Shown here piece after piece: positions 24,354 to 33,190 of a stretch of DNA of 64,000 nucleotides. Position 1 is the stretch's first letter; each line of letters begins with the position of its first letter. The notes beneath the pieces are model-generated. The model was not told the DNA's origin. It did not search any database and was given only the letters and a program-made list of their open reading frames with translations. The DNA is from an uncultured Oscillospiraceae bacterium (GTDB taxonomy: Bacteria; Bacillota; Clostridia; Oscillospirales; Ruminococcaceae), in the NCBI GenBank assembly GCA_900547385.1, contig URGQ01000003.1:1-64000 (forward strand), given 5' to 3'. The position numbers were made by a program, and so were the translations under genes.

Positions 24354-25457
24354 TTATTCGTCCTCGTCCACCTCGGCGGTCAGGTTTACCTGGCCCAGCT
24401 TTTTGGGGGCGGCGGCCGCGGCGGTACGGCCCATCAGTTTATCGGCGTTGGCCATCACCTTGGCGGCGATCTCCTCGGCCAGCTCGGGGTTCTGCCGCAG
24501 GTATTCCTTGGCGTTATCACGGCCCTGGCCCAGCCTTATCTCGCCATAATTAAACCACGCGCCGGATTTCTGCACGATATCCAGCTTGCTGCCAAGATCC
24601 AGGATCTCGCCCAGGCGGGAAACGCCCTGGCCGTACATGATATCAAACTCGGCCTCCTTGAAGGGCGGGGCGACCTTGTTTTTGACCACCTTGACGCGCA
24701 CCCGGTTGCCGATGACCTCACCGCCGGCTTTGAGCTGCTCGGTGCGTCGGACATCCAGCCGGACGGAGGAGTAGAACTTGAGGGCGCGGCCGCCGGGGGT
24801 GGTCTCCGGGTTGCCGTACATCACACCGATCTTCTCTCTCAGCTGGTTGATGAAGATGACGATGGCATTGCTTTTGCCGATGGCGCCGGTGAGCTTGCGG
24901 AGGGCCTGGCTCATCAATCTGGCCTGCAGGCCCACATGGGTATCGCCCATTTCGCCCTCGATCTCGGCCTTGGTGACCATCGCGGCCACCGAGTCGACGA
25001 CCACGACATCCACCGCGCCGGAACGAACCAGCGCTTCGCAGATTTCCAGGGCCTGCTCGCCGGTATCGGGCTGGGAGACCAGCAGCTGGTCAATATCCAC
25101 GCCCAAATTTTTGGCGTAAACGGGGTCCAGGGCATGCTCCACATCGATGAAAACGGCGGAGCCGCCGCGCTTTTGGGCTTCGGCCACCACATGCAGGGCC
25201 ACGGTGGTCTTACCGCTGGATTCCGGCCCGTAGATCTCGACGATTCTGCCGCGGGGCAGGCCGCCGATGCCCAGTGCCATATCCAGCGAAAGGGAGCCGG
25301 TGGGGATGGCTTCCACATTCATGGTGGCATTCTGGCCCAGGCGCATTACAGCCCCTTTGCCAAACTGCTTTTCGATCTGGCTGATGGCGGTTTCCAGGGC
25401 TTTTTGCTTATCGCTGGGGGCGGGGGCGGTTTCCTTTGCTTTTTTCTCGATGGCCAT
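24354..25457 (-). CDS. recA: RecA recombinase
   Basis: Homologous recombination and SOS co-protease. The 367-residue protein has the Walker A loop GPESSGKT (77-84), Walker [11 protein letters not shown], loop L1/L2 regions ([20 protein letters not shown] near 160, [20 protein letters not shown] near 205) and a short acidic tail (EVDEDE). GGGAGG 7 nt before the ATG at 25457 fixes the start; the upstream extension in frame crosses the promoter and has none of the family sequence. A LexA-type box lies upstream. Confidence 0.98.
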   Translation of the reverse strand: MAIEKKAKETAPAPSDKQKALETAISQIEKQFGKGAVMRLGQNATMNVEAIPTGSLSLDMALGIGGLPRGRIVEIYGPESSGKTTVALHVVAEAQKRGGSAVFIDVEHALDPVYAKNLGVDIDQLLVSQPDTGEQALEICEALVRSGAVDVVVVDSVAAMVTKAEIEGEMGDTHVGLQARLMSQALRKLTGAIGKSNAIVIFINQLREKIGVMYGNPETTPGGRALKFYSSVRLDVRRTEQLKAGGEVIGNRVRVKVVKNKVAPPFKEAEFDIMYGQGVSRLGEILDLGSKLDIVQKSGAWFNYGEIRLGQGRDNAKEYLRQNPELAEEIAAKVMANADKLMGRTAAAAAPKKLGQVNLTAEVDEDE

Positions 25458-25492
25458 GCAATTTCCTCCCAAAGTGATGGTATTCTGATTCC

Positions 25493-25543
25493 ATTGTACA
25501 CGATTTTTGCCGGGATTGCAAGAGGGAAACGAAAATTTGTTCG
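25493..25543 (-). promoter_or_regulatory. recA promoter with LexA (SOS) box
   Basis: Minus strand TTGCAA (25516-25521), 17-nt spacer, TACAAT (25493-25498). Just upstream, CGAAAATTTGTTCG (25530-25543) matches the Gram-positive LexA consensus CGAAC-N4-GTTCG at all but one fixed position. Confidence 0.75.
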
Positions 25544-25647
25544 CGGTTGGGGCAAAAATTTTTAGGCAGCGATTTTTCGGCCGTCCGGTGGGATTTTTCT
25601 CCCGCGCGCGGGCAGGTGCGCACCCATCGCGTACCCATATATACGCG

Positions 25648-25670
25648 ATATACGCGTACACGCGCGCGTA
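25648..25670. other. Alternating purine-pyrimidine tract
   Basis: 23 nt of unbroken purine/pyrimidine alternation, rich in CG and TA/CA steps, within a wider alternating region from about 25616. Such tracts can adopt left-handed DNA under supercoiling; no function is shown. Confidence 0.6.
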
Positions 25671-25682
25671 GGGGATTTCTAT

Positions 25683-25714
25683 TTGATGACATAATTTTTT
25701 GATGACATAATTTT
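25683..25714. repeat. Perfect 16-bp tandem duplication
   Basis: TTGATGACATAATTTT occurs twice head to tail, at the junction between recA upstream DNA and mosaic repeat block II. Confidence 0.85.
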
Positions 25715-26348
25715 ATCTCGCCTAACGGCGGGGCAAAGTCACCGGAAGGTGACGGTTGGCACGCCTACCCGGCGGGGGGTTACTTTTCTATGAAGAAAAG
25801 TAGGCAAAAGATTTTTATTTTTAGGCCAAGATGGTAATCGCCTGACGGTGGGGCGGAGCCTTTTACAAGGCTTAGCTAGTACGCCTCGCCGGCGTGGCGT
25901 TCCTTTTACTTGTGTAAAAGGAACCAAAACACACTTGGGGCTGTGCCCCAAGACCCCCTAACGCTAAGCTGCGGCTGGATACGAACGATGCAAAAGCATC
26001 GTCCGTACGGCGCCGCAGATACGCTCCCAAGGTGCCTGCGGCGCATTTTATTTTGGATTCAGCAGAAACCGAATTAAAATAACACCTTATAAGCGTCGTC
26101 TAATCCTGCTCCGGGAATGCGAAGCGTTTCCGGGCGGGAGGACTCCGACGCGTTACGGGTTTTTAGGGCGGAGCCCTAAATGACTTTTGCCTACTTTTCT
26201 TCATAGAAAAGTAGGCCCCCGCCGGGTAGGCGTACTAACTATGCCTTTGCAAAAGACTCCGCCCCGCCGCCAGGCGATCACCAGCTTGGCCTGAAAATCT
26301 TTTATCTGCTTTTCTTCGGAGAAAAGCAGGGCCCGGCGGGCAGACGGC
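25715..26348. repeat. Mosaic repeat block II (MITE-like)
   Basis: No gene is seen. An inverted U1 copy (25757-25810, with CTTTTCTATGAAGAAAAG) and a forward U1 copy (26178-26235, with CTTTTCTTCATAGAAAAG) bound the block. Internal modules match block I: TCGCCT.ACGGTGGGGCG, CTCGCCGGCGTGGCGTTCC, CTTGGGGCTGTGCCCCAAG (about 25934), AAGGTGCCTGCGGCGCATTT (about 26030), ACACCTTATAAGC (about 26081) and GCGGAGCCCTAAATGACTT (about 26170). A unique hairpin GACGATGC/GCATCGTC lies at about 25985. A divergent U1-like hairpin (CTGCTTTTC..GAGAAAAGCAG) at 26310-26330 abuts recG. Confidence 0.75.
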
Positions 26349-26349
26349 T

Positions 26350-28389
26350 TTACAAGCTCATTTTCGCCATCAGGCGGTCCACACGGCGGGAGAGGGCGGG
26401 AAGGGTATCCAGCTGGGGATCACGAGCGAGGAGCTCGCCGGCGGCCTGCTGGGTCTTTTGCAGCAGGCGGCTATCGGCGGCAAGATCCGCCACCTTGAGC
26501 TCCGGCAGGCCGTGCTGCCGCTCCCCAAAGAAATCGCCGGGGCCGCGCTGCTTGAGGTCCTCTTCCGCTATTTTGAAGCCGTCATTGGTGCTGCACAGCA
26601 CCCGCAGACGCTCCCTGGTTTCGGGGTTATCGGTATCGGAAAGGAGGATGCAGTGGGACTGCACCCGGCCCCGGCCCACCCGGCCGCGCAGCTGGTGGAG
26701 CTGAGAAAGTCCGAACCGCTCGGCATTTTCAATCATCATAATCACGGCATTGGGAACATCCACGCCGACTTCCACCACGGTGGTGGCCACCAGCAGCTGG
26801 ATCTCCCCGGCGGCAAATTCCGCCATGACCTTTTCCTTTTGGGCGGGGCGCATTTTGCCGTGGAGCAAACCGACCCGATACTGCCCAAAGGCGCCGTGGG
26901 CCAGCTCCTCGGCGTATTCCACGGCGGATTTGAGATGGGCGGCGGCCGCTTCTTCCTCCTCGCTTTGCACGGCGGGGCAGATGAGATAAGCCTGATAACC
27001 GGCATCGAGGTGGCGGCGGATATAGCCGAAGGCCCGCTCCCGGATCTCGCTATTGATGAGGTAGGTGCGCACCGGCTGGCGGCCGGCGGGCAGCTCATCG
27101 ATGACGGAGATCTCCAGGTCGCCGTAGACGATCATAGCCAGGGTGCGGGGAATGGGGGTGGCGGACATGACCAGGACATGGGTATCCTGGCCCTTTTGCC
27201 GCAGGGCGGTCCGCTGCTGCACCCCAAACCGGTGCTGCTCATCGGTGACGACCAGCCCCAGCCGGGAAAACTCGGTATCGGCGGTGAGGATGGCATGGGT
27301 ACCGATGCAGAGATCGAGTTCCCCGGCGGCGAGGGCGGCTTTGAGGGTCTCCTTCTTTTTGACGGAAAGGGAGCCGGTGAGGAGGGCCACCCGCATGCCA
27401 AGGCGCTCCAAAAGAGGGGCGAGATTGTGGTAATGCTGCTGGGCCAGGATCTCGGTGGGGGCCATCAGGGCGCTTTGGGCGCCATTGAGGAAGGTAAAAT
27501 AGCACAGGGCGGCGGCCACCGCCGTTTTGCCGCTGCCCACATCCCCCTGCACCAGGCGGTTCATGGGGGTGCCGCTGCACATATCGCCGATGGCTTCGGC
27601 AATGGTGCGCCGCTGGGCACCGGTCAGCTGATAAGGCAGAGCCTGATAGTAGGCGGTAAGGGGGTGCGGCTGCATGGGGACGATATGCCGCAATGCCCGG
27701 CCCTGGCGCATCCGGGCAAAGCAGATGGTAAGGCAGAGCAGTTCATCAAAGACCATGCGGCTGCGGCCGGTTTCGATCGCCGCCCAATCGCGCGGGAAGT
27801 GGACGGCATGGAGGGCTTCCGAGTAGCTCATCAGGCCGTACTGCTGCGGCAGACCGCTGCCCGCCAAAGGATCGGGGAGCTGCTCCACCCGATGGAGGGC
27901 TTCGGTGACCTGGCGGCTGACCATCTTATTGCTGAGGCCCTGGGTGAGCGGATAGACCGGCAGCAGGCTACCGGCTTCCTCCGGCCGGAATACCTGCGGG
28001 GAGTCCATCTGCCGGGCGTAAAAGCCGCCGGTAAGGGTACCGTAAAAGAGGTACTCCTCTCCCTCGCGCAGGGAATCCACCGTATATTTGGCATTGAAAA
28101 AGGTGATGTGGAGGGTAACGGGGCCATCCACGGCGGTAAGCCGAAAAACAGACAGTCCCCGGCGGATGCGCTGCTCCCGGCCCTTGGCGGCCAGCAGCGC
28201 CCGGACAGCGCACTTCTGCCCCGGAATGGCTTCCGCCAGCGGGGTGGGATGGGTGAGATCGACATAGCGGCGGGGGATGTGGTAGAGGAGGTCCTCCACG
28301 GTATCCACGCCGAGCTTATGGTAAAGCTGGGCGCGGCTCTCCCCTACCCCTTTGAGGTAGCGGATATCGCTTTGCAGTTCCAGCGGCAC
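26350..28389 (-). CDS. recG: ATP-dependent DNA helicase RecG
   Basis: Branch-migration helicase for stalled forks and Holliday junctions. The 679-residue protein has the N-terminal wedge/OB domain, Walker A GDVGSGKT near 285, DEQH box (TDEQHRFG near 385), motif VI-like QLRGRVGRG and the RecG C-terminal region (GDFFGERQHG). The start is GTG, supported by AAAGGAGG 7 nt upstream. It ends directly against mosaic repeat block II. Confidence 0.97.
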   Translation of the reverse strand: MPLELQSDIRYLKGVGESRAQLYHKLGVDTVEDLLYHIPRRYVDLTHPTPLAEAIPGQKCAVRALLAAKGREQRIRRGLSVFRLTAVDGPVTLHITFFNAKYTVDSLREGEEYLFYGTLTGGFYARQMDSPQVFRPEEAGSLLPVYPLTQGLSNKMVSRQVTEALHRVEQLPDPLAGSGLPQQYGLMSYSEALHAVHFPRDWAAIETGRSRMVFDELLCLTICFARMRQGRALRHIVPMQPHPLTAYYQALPYQLTGAQRRTIAEAIGDMCSGTPMNRLVQGDVGSGKTAVAAALCYFTFLNGAQSALMAPTEILAQQHYHNLAPLLERLGMRVALLTGSLSVKKKETLKAALAAGELDLCIGTHAILTADTEFSRLGLVVTDEQHRFGVQQRTALRQKGQDTHVLVMSATPIPRTLAMIVYGDLEISVIDELPAGRQPVRTYLINSEIRERAFGYIRRHLDAGYQAYLICPAVQSEEEEAAAAHLKSAVEYAEELAHGAFGQYRVGLLHGKMRPAQKEKVMAEFAAGEIQLLVATTVVEVGVDVPNAVIMMIENAERFGLSQLHQLRGRVGRGRVQSHCILLSDTDNPETRERLRVLCSTNDGFKIAEEDLKQRGPGDFFGERQHGLPELKVADLAADSRLLQKTQQAAGELLARDPQLDTLPALSRRVDRLMAKMSL

Positions 28390-28481
28390 AGGGCGGCCTC
28401 CTTTCCGGGGAGTACTTGGGTATGAGTTTATTATACCCGGCGGCGGTTAAAAAAGGAAGCCCCCGTAGGGGGGCAGGGTGA

Positions 28482-28682
28482 TCAGGAGGCAACGCCGAAG
28501 CGGCCGGTCCACACCAGGATATTGATGGTGAGCACAAAGAGCAGAATGGCAGTGCCGATGAAGATGAGCGCGATGCCGACCTTTTTGAGGGCTTCGCCCT
28601 CGTCACCGCGCTTAGAAGCGACGCGGACCATGATGCCGCCGATGAGCAGAACGCCCAGACCGATCCAGAAAAGCATAAACAT
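28482..28682 (-). CDS. Small two-helix membrane protein
   Basis: A 66-residue protein with two hydrophobic helices (about 3-21 and 36-58) separated by a charged loop (RVASKRGDEGEALKK). GGGAGG directly before the ATG and a TATAAT box about 20 nt further upstream (minus strand) support expression. I recognise no family. It lies 93 nt upstream of recG on the same strand but has its own promoter. Confidence 0.68.
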   Translation of the reverse strand: MFMLFWIGLGVLLIGGIMVRVASKRGDEGEALKKVGIALIFIGTAILLFVLTINILVWTGRFGVAS

Positions 28683-28812
28683 ATCCTCCCAAAATTAACG
28701 CTGAAAGTATTATAACGAAAGCGCGGGAGAAATGCAATGCGGGGCGGGGAAATGTTATAGCCCATTGCGGGGAAAAGATGGGAAGGAGATGGAAAGTATA
28801 GTGATAAAATGC

Positions 28813-28841
28813 TTGACAAGCCGGGGGGAGGCCATTATAAT
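28813..28841 (+). promoter_or_regulatory. Promoter of tRNA-Lys
   Basis: TTGACA (28813-28818), 17-nt spacer, TATAAT (28836-28841): a consensus sigma-A promoter 25 nt before the tRNA. Confidence 0.9.
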
Positions 28842-28865
28842 ATATCTGTTGCCATGCGGCAATAT

Positions 28866-28941
28866 GAACCATTAGCTCAGTCGGCAGAGCATTTGACTTT
28901 TAATCAAAGGGCCCGGGGTTCGAATCCCCGATGGTTCACCA
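28866..28941 (+). tRNA. tRNA-Lys (UUU)
   Basis: 76 nt including encoded CCA. The acceptor stem GAACCAT/ATGGTTC is perfect. The anticodon loop CTTTTAA gives anticodon TTT, the D arm has AGCTCAGTCGGCAGAGC and the T arm GGGGTTCGAATCCCC. Confidence 0.98.
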
Positions 28942-28977
28942 AAAGAAAAAGACGCCCAAAGGCGTCTTTTTCTTTTG
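28942..28977 (+). terminator. Terminator of tRNA-Lys
   Basis: AAAAGAAAAAGACGCC pairs with GGCGTCTTTTTCTTTT across CAAA, a perfect 16-bp hairpin. Confidence 0.92.
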
Positions 28978-29016
28978 GTGAACCTTTACCTATGTTACGA
29001 ACCTTGCACCATATGG

Positions 29017-29043
29017 AAAAGCTCCCCCGGTGGGGGAGCTTTT
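29017..29043 (-). terminator. Terminator of the surface-protein gene
   Basis: AAAAGCTCCCCC / GGGGGAGCTTTT hairpin with T/A flanks, 19 nt beyond the stop. Confidence 0.85.
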
Positions 29044-29061
29044 TGGGTGGGGCGGATGATT

Positions 29062-30660
29062 TTATTTTTTGCGGGAGAGGACGGCCATGCCAAGGGCGGA
29101 GACGGCCATGAGGGCCGCAGCCGCGGCGACCATATCATTGGCGCCGGTGGTGGGGTTCTTCTCGGGCTCGGTCTTGGGGGTGTCCCCGGTGGGGGTGATG
29201 ATGACGATGGTGGAGGGGCCATCATCGGGAGGCGTAGCATTCTTGGTTACTGTCCAAACATGCCCCTCTTTAGAAGCAGTCGAATCTTCTGCCACATAAG
29301 TCCTGAACTCTTCATCTGTCCACTGGGCCTGACCGTTATCTTTACGCAGATCATTGAAGGTACCGGCAACAAATTTCAAACCATTTCTCATACCTGTTAT
29401 GCAGGTAAAGTGATAATTTCCGCCATCAAAGACAGTATTAGCACCTTCGTGGGAATGGATACTGCCAGCAGCCATTGTGCCGCTAATGGTAGCGTTTCCA
29501 TAATTGTGGAACTGGGTATTGTTGCCCTCCGCACCGCTTGCACCAACCTGGGTCTTTACAGTCAGAGTTCCGTAGTTGGTGACCATATTTTCAAGGTTAC
29601 CAGCGGTAATGTTAACAATTGCGCCTTTGCTAATGATAAGCTGGGGATAGGAGCTATCCGACAAGGTAACATCTTCAGCAATGTATCTCCTGGTGCAGGT
29701 GCCGGTAAGGGGGCCACTATTGGAGTTTGTGGTTGCTGTTAGACCACTGTCTTTAATATAGCCAGCAACACCACCGATGTTATTGTGCTCGTTCTCCTTG
29801 CCTGCAGGAGCACTAATGGTAACAGCGCCAGTATTGGCACAATTGGAAACCGTTCCGATGCCGCCAATGCCGCCGACAATACCACCAGCGGCACCCTTAC
29901 CGGATACGGCAGCGGTATTTTTGCAATTTGCAATACTATAATTATCGGCTGCAATCCAACCTACTACGCCGCCCGCACCATAGGTTGCGGTAGCTTCGGA
30001 GGTAACGCTGCCGCTGTTGGTGCAGTTTTCGATGGTAGCAGCAGCCTGAATCAGATTGATGATGCCGCCGGCGCGGTCGCCGGTGGATTTTATCTCGCCT
30101 TCATTGGTGCAGTTTTTGATAGTAAGGGTACCGGCTTTATTGATAACAGCAATACCAGCCGCTTTTTTTGCGCCAGTGATGATTGCTTTGTTATGGCAGT
30201 TCTCAATCAAGCCACCATCGGCACGGGCAACGATACCGGCAACATCTGCGCCAGTGATAGTTCCGGCAACCGTCAGGTTTTTGATAGTTGCGCCGGTGGT
30301 GCCGCCAAAGAAGGCAGCATAACCGCCAAAGTCGACTTCAAGATTGCCGATACCATTTATTGTAACGGTATTCCTGTTGCCATCGAAGGTGCCTTTGAAG
30401 CGATTGCTCTCATTGTTTTTTTGGCCGATAGGAATCCAGTTGCTGACTGTTACATCGTTCGTCAGGGTGACTGTTTTCCCCTCATAGGTATTGCCGGTAT
30501 TTACCTGCTTCGCAAACCATTTCAAGCCGTCCTCATCAGAGATGGAAACGCTGTTGCCATTCTCTGTATAGCCAGCCGGAACCTCATCCGCCATCGCGGT
30601 GACCGGCAGCATGACGGCCAGCATGAGCAGCGCCAGCACAACACTTAAAAGCTTTTTCAT
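29062..30660 (-). CDS. Secreted beta-helix surface protein with GLUG-type repeats and NPTTG sorting signal
   Basis: A 532-residue exported protein. Residues 1-24 are a signal peptide (MKKLLSVVLALLMLAVMLPV..AMA). Residues about 80-330 hold repeated blocks such as IENCHNKAIITG, IKNCTNEGEIKS, IENCTNSGSVTS, IANCKNTAAVSG and VSNCANTGAV, each followed by a G-rich AGGI turn, the pattern of GLUG/right-handed beta-helix surface proteins. The C-terminus has NPTTG, a hydrophobic helix and RKK, a sortase-type anchor of the NPxTG variety. Base composition is visibly lower in GC than its neighbours. The ATG at 30660 has only a weak AGAGAGG. Ligand unknown. Confidence 0.83.
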   Translation of the reverse strand: MKKLLSVVLALLMLAVMLPVTAMADEVPAGYTENGNSVSISDEDGLKWFAKQVNTGNTYEGKTVTLTNDVTVSNWIPIGQKNNESNRFKGTFDGNRNTVTINGIGNLEVDFGGYAAFFGGTTGATIKNLTVAGTITGADVAGIVARADGGLIENCHNKAIITGAKKAAGIAVINKAGTLTIKNCTNEGEIKSTGDRAGGIINLIQAAATIENCTNSGSVTSEATATYGAGGVVGWIAADNYSIANCKNTAAVSGKGAAGGIVGGIGGIGTVSNCANTGAVTISAPAGKENEHNNIGGVAGYIKDSGLTATTNSNSGPLTGTCTRRYIAEDVTLSDSSYPQLIISKGAIVNITAGNLENMVTNYGTLTVKTQVGASGAEGNNTQFHNYGNATISGTMAAGSIHSHEGANTVFDGGNYHFTCITGMRNGLKFVAGTFNDLRKDNGQAQWTDEEFRTYVAEDSTASKEGHVWTVTKNATPPDDGPSTIVIITPTGDTPKTEPEKNPTTGANDMVAAAAALMAVSALGMAVLSRKK

Positions 30661-30695
30661 TTGAACAAACCTCTCTTCTTTTTTATTTTTCCCGC

Positions 30696-30787
30696 AGGCG
30701 GGGTTGTGTTTGCTCCGCAAACACAAAATATCCCCATGGGGATATGATTGGTATAAACAGGATAGCACGGCGGGGCGGGGGTGTCAA
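30696..30787 (-). promoter_or_regulatory. Promoter and three-hairpin 5' leader of the surface-protein gene
   Basis: Minus strand TTGACA (30782-30787), 17-nt spacer, TATCCT (30759-30764). The transcript would begin with three consecutive hairpins: the 18-bp palindrome ATATCCCCATGGGGATAT (30729-30746), GTGTTTGC/GCAAACAC (30706-30724) and CCCGC/GCGGG (about 30692-30703), then an A-rich stretch and the start codon. Confidence 0.6.
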
Positions 30788-30929
30788 TTGGCACAGGAAA
30801 CAATTGGTGGGGTGCACAAATTCACCTTTCTTTTTTGTGCAATATTTTGCCCCGGCGGGGCTGTTGTAAATTCCACCCAAAGCAGATATAATGAGGCTGA
30901 ACACATTTTAACAGATAGGAGGCACGGCA

Positions 30930-31547
30930 ATGAAGGTTTTGATTCTGAACGGCAGCCCCCGTGTGGGCGGCAATACCACTGTGGCGGTGGAGGAGATGGA
31001 AAGGATCTTCCGGGAGGAAGGCGTGGAGGTGGAAACGGTGCAGGTGGGCGTGCGGGATATCAGGGGGTGCATTGCCTGCGGCAGATGCGCCGAGACCGGC
31101 CGGTGCGTCTTTGATGACATCGTAAACGAGCTGGCGCCCAAGCTGGAGGCGGCGGACGGCCTGGTGGTGGCCAGCCCCGTCTACTACGCCAGCGCCAATG
31201 CCACGCTGGTGGCCTGCCTGACCCGGCTTTTTTACAGCAGCCACTTTGATAAATCCATGAAGGTAGGGGCCAGTGTGGTGTGCGCGCGGCGCGGCGGGTG
31301 CAGCGCGACCTTTGATGAGCTGAACAAATTTTTTACCATAGCGGGGATGCCGGTCGCTTCCAGCCAATACTGGAACAGCATCCACGGGCGGGCGCCCGGC
31401 GAAGCTGAGCAGGACGAGGAAGGCCGGCAGACCATGCGCACGCTGGCCCGCAATATGACCTTCTTGATGCGCAGCATCGCGCTGGGCCGGGAGAAATACG
31501 GCCTGCCCCAGCGGGAAGCGCCCATCCGCACCAATTTCATCAAATAA
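30930..31547 (+). CDS. Flavodoxin-fold NAD(P)H-dependent oxidoreductase
   Basis: A 205-residue FMN-binding protein of the NADPH-dependent FMN reductase/iron-sulfur flavoprotein-like group. The phosphate loop is LNGSPRVGGNTT near residue 7, with SPVYYASANATL near 83 as the second FMN-contact loop. GCIACGRC near 47 keeps the cysteines of the iron-sulfur flavoprotein type in part. Cytosolic redox role; donor and acceptor unknown. AGGAGG precedes the ATG. TATAAT at about 30885 gives a promoter. It is convergent with the next gene. Confidence 0.87.
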   Translation: MKVLILNGSPRVGGNTTVAVEEMERIFREEGVEVETVQVGVRDIRGCIACGRCAETGRCVFDDIVNELAPKLEAADGLVVASPVYYASANATLVACLTRLFYSSHFDKSMKVGASVVCARRGGCSATFDELNKFFTIAGMPVASSQYWNSIHGRAPGEAEQDEEGRQTMRTLARNMTFLMRSIALGREKYGLPQREAPIRTNFIK

Positions 31548-31555
31548 GCGCAGCA

Positions 31556-31593
31556 AAAAAGGCCGCCCGGCGTGGGGCGGTCTTTTGGTTTGC
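31556..31593. terminator. Bidirectional terminator
   Basis: AAAAAAGGCCGCCC / GGGGCGGTCTTTT hairpin between convergent genes; T runs form on both strands. Confidence 0.75.
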
Positions 31594-31602
31594 GGGGTTT
31601 GC

Positions 31603-32037
31603 TTATTCCTGCGGGGCTTCCGGTTCCTCGGCAGGGGATTCCGGTTCGTCGGCGGCGGGGGCTTCGGCGGGTTCCTCCTCCAGCTCCACCTCGGCGGCAG
31701 GGAAATTCTCGCCGTGGATGGCGCTCCAGGCTTCGCCGGCGGCTCCCTTCACCTTCTCGATGAACTCGGGGGCTTTTTCCTGCACGGCCCCGATGGCGGC
31801 AGCGGCCTTTTCCCGGACCTCTGGGGCCTTCTCCCGCACCTTGGCGGCGGTTTCCGCGTACACCTCGCGGGCGGCTTCCTTAACGCCGTAGACGGTATCA
31901 TTGGCATCCACGGCGCCATCGCCGTTCAGATCCGCGTTCGCGTTCTTCTTTTCGTTGTACTTCTGCGCTACCTTAACGGCAGCATAGGCGGTGCCGGCGG
32001 CAACACCCAGGCCCAGCAGATTTTTCAGAAATCCCAT
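31603..32037 (-). CDS. Membrane-anchored helical protein with one EF-hand/dockerin-like loop
   Basis: A 144-residue protein of unknown function. Residues 5-25 form a hydrophobic helix (LLGLGVAAGTAYAAVKVAQ), YtxH-like. Residues about 36-48 (DLNGDGAVDANDT) are a complete Ca2+-binding loop of the dockerin/EF-hand type, present once rather than as a pair. Residues about 50-112 are amphipathic charged helices with repeated REKAPE/QEKAPE units, and the rest is an acidic Pro/Glu/Ala tail. AGGAGG lies 7 nt before the ATG. It could be an envelope-stress or scaffold protein; no partner is evident nearby. Confidence 0.72.
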   Translation of the reverse strand: MGFLKNLLGLGVAAGTAYAAVKVAQKYNEKKNANADLNGDGAVDANDTVYGVKEAAREVYAETAAKVREKAPEVREKAAAAIGAVQEKAPEFIEKVKGAAGEAWSAIHGENFPAAEVELEEEPAEAPAADEPESPAEEPEAPQE

Positions 32038-32216
32038 AATACGACCTCCTAAAATGAATTTTTTATGGTGATACGGGCGGCGGGCAGAAAAGGGAGGGGA
32101 TGGCAAGGCTGCACCCGAAGGAAGGCTCGCGCCCGGCGCAAGACGGGCTTATGCCTTTCGAGGGGGCAACGCAGCCAGCACCCGCTTTTGCGTTCGCCGC
32201 CTGGGTTGTCTTTTTA

Positions 32217-33110
32217 TCAAAAGCCCAATTTGGTAAAGACCCACGGCCACAGGAAGGTACCGAACAGGCCCATGAGGCCGTAGCGCAGGGAGTGACACCA
32301 CATCATATCGGGCAGCAGGGCCTTAAGGCCGATGCGGATGGCCATGATAAGTGCAAAGCCCAAAATGAGCCGCAGCGCCCCGCCGAAGAAGCCATTGGCG
32401 GAGCGGAACTCCACCAGGCCGTCCTCCAGCCACATGCCCAGTACAGCGCCCACGCCCATCGCCAGGGTTTTTACGCTGTCGCCGGAGGGGCTGACCAGCA
32501 GCATCAGGCCGGAAAGCAGCACAGTGGCGGCCATCAGCAGCAGGCGGTGCTGATAAAAGCGGCGGAACAGCAGCCCGCACACCCAGGCGCACAGCAGGCC
32601 CAGCACCGCGCCCACAATGGTATCGGTGGGGTAATGGACGCCGAGATAGACCCGGGAGAGCATGACCAGCAGGATGACCGCGATGCCGCAGACTTTGATC
32701 CCGAGCTTGCGGCCATTGATAAGGCTGCCGTAGATGCTGCCGGCGGTTTGGCTGTGGCCGCTGGGGAAGGACCAGGAGGAAGAAAGGTGCTCAGTATCCA
32801 CCAGCAGGCCCTTTACCTTGACATAGCGCAGGTCGCTGAACTCGTCATTCAAAAACGGGCGGGGACGGCAGATGATATCCTTGAGCAGGCCGTTGAGGCT
32901 CATGGCGGTGTAAAGGGAGAACAAGAGATATTCGCCGATCCGCTTATCCCAGCACCAGTACACGGCAATGAGCAGCAGAATAGCGAAGGTCTCCTCGCCC
33001 AGGAAGGTGAACGCCAGCATGATCTTATCCATCATGGCACCGCTTAGCTGCTGGATGGCGGCCATCACAGCGTGATCGAAGGGCTGGCAGAGCTGCAAAA
33101 GGGTGGCCAT
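32217..33110 (-). CDS. PAP2-family membrane phosphatase
   Basis: A 297-residue integral membrane phosphatase with the three-part PAP2 signature: KDIICRPRP near 78, PSGHS near 117 and SRVYLGVHYPTD near 150. These form the His/Arg/Asp site for lipid phosphates such as undecaprenyl or phosphatidate phosphates. About eight helices; the C-terminal 100 residues extend beyond a minimal PAP2 domain. AAAGGAG precedes the ATG. Substrate cannot be stated; undecaprenyl-PP recycling is one possibility. Confidence 0.9.
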   Translation of the reverse strand: MATLLQLCQPFDHAVMAAIQQLSGAMMDKIMLAFTFLGEETFAILLLIAVYWCWDKRIGEYLLFSLYTAMSLNGLLKDIICRPRPFLNDEFSDLRYVKVKGLLVDTEHLSSSWSFPSGHSQTAGSIYGSLINGRKLGIKVCGIAVILLVMLSRVYLGVHYPTDTIVGAVLGLLCAWVCGLLFRRFYQHRLLLMAATVLLSGLMLLVSPSGDSVKTLAMGVGAVLGMWLEDGLVEFRSANGFFGGALRLILGFALIMAIRIGLKALLPDMMWCHSLRYGLMGLFGTFLWPWVFTKLGF

Positions 33111-33148
33111 AGAAGAACTCCTTTCGGTCGCTTTGATTTTTGTAAAAG

Positions 33149-33178
33149 ACGGCAGACTGTGAGTAAGTCTGCCGCCGG
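33149..33178 (-). terminator. Terminator of pduL
   Basis: GGCAGACT/AGTCTGCC hairpin; on the minus strand it runs into GTCTTTTAC. Confidence 0.7.
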
Positions 33179-33190
33179 GGGTGCGTGATT

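Noticed and set aside
28815..28941. Prophage or island boundary at the tRNA-Lys gene
   Set aside because: No partial tRNA repeat or integrase is found nearby.
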